Assembly: GCA_036507855.1 (NCBI GenBank)
Contig: DATCIJ010000233.1
Span: forward strand, 1 to 7,471
Length of the DNA stretch: 7,471 nucleotides
Direction: 5' to 3'
Source: JABWBJ01 sp036507855
Lineage (GTDB): Bacteria > Gemmatimonadota > Gemmatimonadetes > Gemmatimonadales > Gemmatimonadaceae
In this document: positions 5,519 to 7,471 of the stretch, in pieces
How the letters are laid out: each line of letters starts with the position of its first letter
Position numbering within the stretch: position 1 is the stretch's first letter
Notes under the pieces: generated by a model
Told to the model about the DNA's origin: nothing
Databases searched by the model: none
Seen by the model: only the letters and a program-made list of their open reading frames with translations
Program-made: the position numbers and the translations under genes

Positions 5519-6568
5519 TCAGCCTTGCGGTCTGGCCTCAACGAAGATGTGTTTCGGCATGTGCATCGTGACCAGCATGTGAGGCACATCGACCGTTTCG
5601 GCGACCTTGAGATCGCCGGCCAGCGAGCAAAGCATGTAAGCCTGTTCCCGACTCAGGCCTCTCGTTTCGACCAGGTAGTCGATCATGTACCGCGTGGCTT
5701 TCTTTGCGGCCTCGTCGATCGTCGTGGCAAACCCTGTCGTCGCATAGTATTCGTCGGTTTCGTACTGAGGTTCCGTAATCGATCGGCCACCCTTGATCAC
5801 GCTGATCTCGTACACGATGCGCATCGGCGTTTCCATTGCGGTACCTGAGACCTCGCCGTGTCCCTGCACGGCGTGCGTATCGCCAATGGAGAATAAGGCG
5901 CCGGCCACAAAGACCGGAAAGTAGACGGTCGTGCCTGCAACCAGGTTCGGGTCGTCGAGATTGCCGCCGTTGGCGCGCGGCGGAATCGTGTTCAGCATCT
6001 CATCCGTATCGGGCGCCACGCCCATGACACCGGCGAACGGTTTCAGGGGGATGCGAATGCCGTCCGCGAACTCGACCTCGTTTTTCTCGGTGTCGAGCGC
6101 AAAGGTCTGCAGCACGGGCTTGTCGAACTCACCGGTCAGGAACCCGAAATCCGGATGGATCTCCATCCATCCCCAGTCAGCGGGCTCGAGCTCGAGCAGG
6201 CGAACGGCGAGCACATCGCCCGGTTCGGCGCCTTCGACATAGACCGGCCCGGTCAGCGTATGGATCCGATCCCAGTCGATGCTGGCGGCATTGTCGACGG
6301 TCGAAGTCGGCGTCACTTGCCCGCCGGTCGCCTCGTGCGTGAACGCCTCGATGACGCTGCCGGACGGCACCCTGATTGCGGGTTCGATCGCGCGGCTGAA
6401 CTTGGTGTGCGTCTGGTCGTTCGTCAGCACGAAATCGGGCGAGAGGCCTGGTGTGTCGATGCTGTCTTTGGGGGTCTCGGCGCTGCAGCCGGCCAGGAGC
6501 ACGACGAGGCATGCCGATAGCACGCCGGTTCCGTGGAAAGCGGTTGCAGATGCCATTCGTCTTTGCAT
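5519..6568 (-). CDS. Acetamidase/formamidase-family lipoprotein
   Basis: A 349-residue member of the FmdA/AmdA family, enzymes that hydrolyse formamide or short amides to ammonia and an acid. Family features: SGSVIEAFTHEA (69-80), GPVYVEGAEPGDVLAV (107-122), IPPRANGGNLD (195-205), GDTHAVQGHGEVSGTAME (229-246) and a C-terminal MPKHIF (337-342). The N-terminus is unusual for this mostly cytoplasmic family: MQRR, a hydrophobic stretch, then a lipobox LLAGC with C28 and Ser at +2, predicting a lipid-anchored protein directed to the outer membrane. The start at 6568 was chosen because GGAGGGG lies just upstream and the result is a compact lipoprotein signal; the frame itself is open to 6763. It is divergent from a small RHH regulator. 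The real substrate may not be acetamide or formamide. Confidence 0.9.
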   Translation of the reverse strand: MQRRMASATAFHGTGVLSACLVVLLAGCSAETPKDSIDTPGLSPDFVLTNDQTHTKFSRAIEPAIRVPSGSVIEAFTHEATGGQVTPTSTVDNAASIDWDRIHTLTGPVYVEGAEPGDVLAVRLLELEPADWGWMEIHPDFGFLTGEFDKPVLQTFALDTEKNEVEFADGIRIPLKPFAGVMGVAPDTDEMLNTIPPRANGGNLDDPNLVAGTTVYFPVFVAGALFSIGDTHAVQGHGEVSGTAMETPMRIVYEISVIKGGRSITEPQYETDEYYATTGFATTIDEAAKKATRYMIDYLVETRGLSREQAYMLCSLAGDLKVAETVDVPHMLVTMHMPKHIFVEARPQG

Positions 6569-6573
6569 TTCGT

Positions 6574-6580
6574 CCCCTCC
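6574..6580 (-). promoter_or_regulatory. Shine-Dalgarno sequence of the amidase gene
   Basis: Minus-strand GGAGGGG ends five bases before the ATG at 6568 (its GGAGG core is seven bases away). It selects this ATG over earlier in-frame ones and over the internal ATG four codons later. Confidence 0.75.
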
Positions 6581-6618
6581 GCGGAATGACGGTTGGAGAG
6601 TAGGGAGGTCGAACCACA

Positions 6619-6634
6619 TTTGCAATAATGCAAA
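6619..6634. promoter_or_regulatory. Dyad TTTGCA-ATAA-TGCAAA with two TGCA boxes (possible RHH operator)
   Basis: Perfect six-base arms around ATAA, in the AT-richest part of the window, 50 bases from the amidase start and 37 bases from the RHH start. Each arm contains TGCA, itself palindromic, with the two boxes eight bases apart start to start. From memory, paired TGCA boxes are also a feature of the operator of the RHH repressor CopG. On the + strand AATAAT (6624-6629) could be a -10 box for the RHH gene, but its -35 partner is weak. The symmetry is direct; operator function is inferred. Confidence 0.5.
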
Positions 6635-6671
6635 AATGGGGGCTGTCCTCTTTCCCATTCGAGAAAACGCC

Positions 6672-6860
6672 ATGCCACAGAAGAAAGATACAGAGAAGCG
6701 GGTTTTCACCGGCGTGTATTTCGATCGCCCGCAGCATGACGCGCTGCGACAGCTGAGCACCACGACCCGCGTCCCGCTGGCGGTCTATCTGCGGGAAGCC
6801 GTGGACGATCTGCTCAAGAAATATGGCGTCAAGCCGGCAGGACCGAAGGGCCGGCGGTAA
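6672..6860 (+). CDS. Small ribbon-helix-helix DNA-binding protein
   Basis: A 62-residue protein with the RHH layout: a short basic N-terminus (MPQKKDTEKR), a strand VFTGVYFD (11-18), a helix PQHDALRQLSTTTR, then VPLAVYLREAVDDLLKKY as the second helix, and a basic tail ending GPKGRR. RHH proteins act as dimers that insert the strand pair into the DNA major groove and usually regulate their own operon or a neighbour. No toxin gene follows, so it is not an obvious antitoxin. The start at 6672 follows only a weak GAGAA; an in-frame ATG at 6636 would add 12 residues unlike the family and would overlap the putative promoter. Divergent from the amidase and convergent with the aldo/keto reductase (24-base gap), it is a candidate regulator of the amidase gene. 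Confidence 0.82.
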   Translation: MPQKKDTEKRVFTGVYFDRPQHDALRQLSTTTRVPLAVYLREAVDDLLKKYGVKPAGPKGRR

Positions 6861-6884
6861 CAACCGTTTCCCGGTCGTACGAGG

Positions 6885-7471
6885 TCAACGATCGACCAGC
6901 CGCTGAAGGCGCTCCGGGTAGCGGGCGCCGTGCACAGGCACCTGCGCCAGGACGATCCCGATCTCCTGGAGATCGTCCGCTGACAGTCTGATGCTCACAG
7001 CCCCCAGGTTTTCCTCGAGCCGGCGTCGCTTCGTCGTCCCGGGAATCGGCACGATCCAGGGTTTCTGCGCGAGAAGCCATGCGATGGCGACCTGGGCCTT
7101 CGTCGCCCGTTGCCGTTCTGCGATGCGGCCGAGCTGCTCCACGAAGTCCTGATTGGCTTTTCGTGCCTCGGGCGAGAACCGCGGGACGCCATTGCGGAAG
7201 TCGCTGCTGTCGAATGTCGTCGATTCGTCGATCGCACCCGTCAGAAATCCCCTGCCGAGCGGGCTGAATGGCACGAAACCGATGCCGAGTTCTTCAAGCA
7301 CTGGAAAAACGTCATTCTCCGGTTCGCGCCACCAGAGCGAATACTCGCTTTGCAGCGCCGCAACCGGCTGGATTGCGTGTGCACGGCGGATCGTCTCGAC
7401 GCCTGCTTCGGACAGTCCGAAATGCTTCACCTTGCCGGCCAGGATCAGGTCCCTGACCGTGCCCGCCACGT
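6885..7471 (-). CDS. Aldo/keto reductase, C-terminal part (5' end outside window)
   Basis: About 195 codons of an NADPH-dependent aldo/keto reductase (TIM barrel) that reduces carbonyls to alcohols. Visible conserved parts: GKVKHFGLSEAG, ALQSEYSLWWREPE, FVPFSPLGRGFLTG, QVAIAWLLAQ, and the cofactor-binding PIPGTTKRRRLEENLGA near the C-terminus. The catalytic Asp-Tyr-Lys-His residues lie in the missing N-terminal part, so activity cannot be judged. The GTG at 7469 is almost certainly an internal Val (VAGTVRDLI), not a start; the frame runs off the window edge. The pattern fits the group of ~330-residue AKRs related to YakC/AKR13. The stop is 24 bases from the convergent RHH gene. Confidence 0.93.
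   Translation of the reverse strand, partial: VAGTVRDLILAGKVKHFGLSEAGVETIRRAHAIQPVAALQSEYSLWWREPENDVFPVLEELGIGFVPFSPLGRGFLTGAIDESTTFDSSDFRNGVPRFSPEARKANQDFVEQLGRIAERQRATKAQVAIAWLLAQKPWIVPIPGTTKRRRLEENLGAVSIRLSADDLQEIGIVLAQVPVHGARYPERLQRLVDR

Noticed and set aside
5426..5848. Plus-strand open frame (140 codons) over the CorA remnant and amidase 3' end
   Set aside because: The minus-strand readings give recognisable CorA and amidase sequence here; the plus frame gives none.
6672..6860. RHH protein as antitoxin of a toxin-antitoxin pair
   Set aside because: No toxin-like gene follows it or lies beside it; the neighbours are an amidase and an aldo/keto reductase.

Overview
The window is GC-rich, densely packed bacterial chromosome. 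Protein families, codon use and short gene gaps suggest a Pseudomonadota member, perhaps an environmental beta-, gamma- or alphaproteobacterium; this is inference, as no rRNA or taxonomic marker is present. I see no tRNA, rRNA, CRISPR array, insertion sequence or phage gene.

Bases 1-3504 (+ strand) look like one tightly spaced operon. It holds the 3' end of an unidentified gene, a Tat-signal-bearing YtcJ-type amidohydrolase, an NmrA-like NAD(P)-binding oxidoreductase, a small acidic protein of no recognised family, and a secreted single-domain cupin. Gaps are 14, 27, -4 and 2 bases. Together they look like an accessory catabolic or detoxification set, but the substrate cannot be read from the sequence.

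Bases 3501-4465 (- strand) hold msrB and msrA, overlapping by four bases (ATGA), for repair of oxidised methionine. The msrA stop and the cupin stop share one CTAG. Upstream of msrB a 154-base divergent intergenic region carries three consecutive inverted repeats. It leads into a FixJ/TodT-type response regulator (+ strand, 4620-5321) whose phosphoacceptor Asp is Glu and whose second acidic-pocket residue is Ser.

Bases 5299-5518 (- strand) encode only the last two membrane segments of a CorA-type transporter, with a stop codon instead of the rest of the protein. This is a gene remnant, and it abuts a full-length acetamidase/formamidase-family gene (5519-6568, -) that carries a lipoprotein signal peptide.

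Divergent from that gene is a 62-residue ribbon-helix-helix protein (6672-6860, +). The gap between them holds a dyad with two TGCA boxes, a plausible operator. The window ends with the C-terminal part of an aldo/keto reductase (6885-7471, -), whose start lies outside.

The observations most worth following are the pseudo-receiver regulator with its dyad-rich promoter region next to msrBA, the possible RHH-controlled exported amidase, and the truncated CorA junction.
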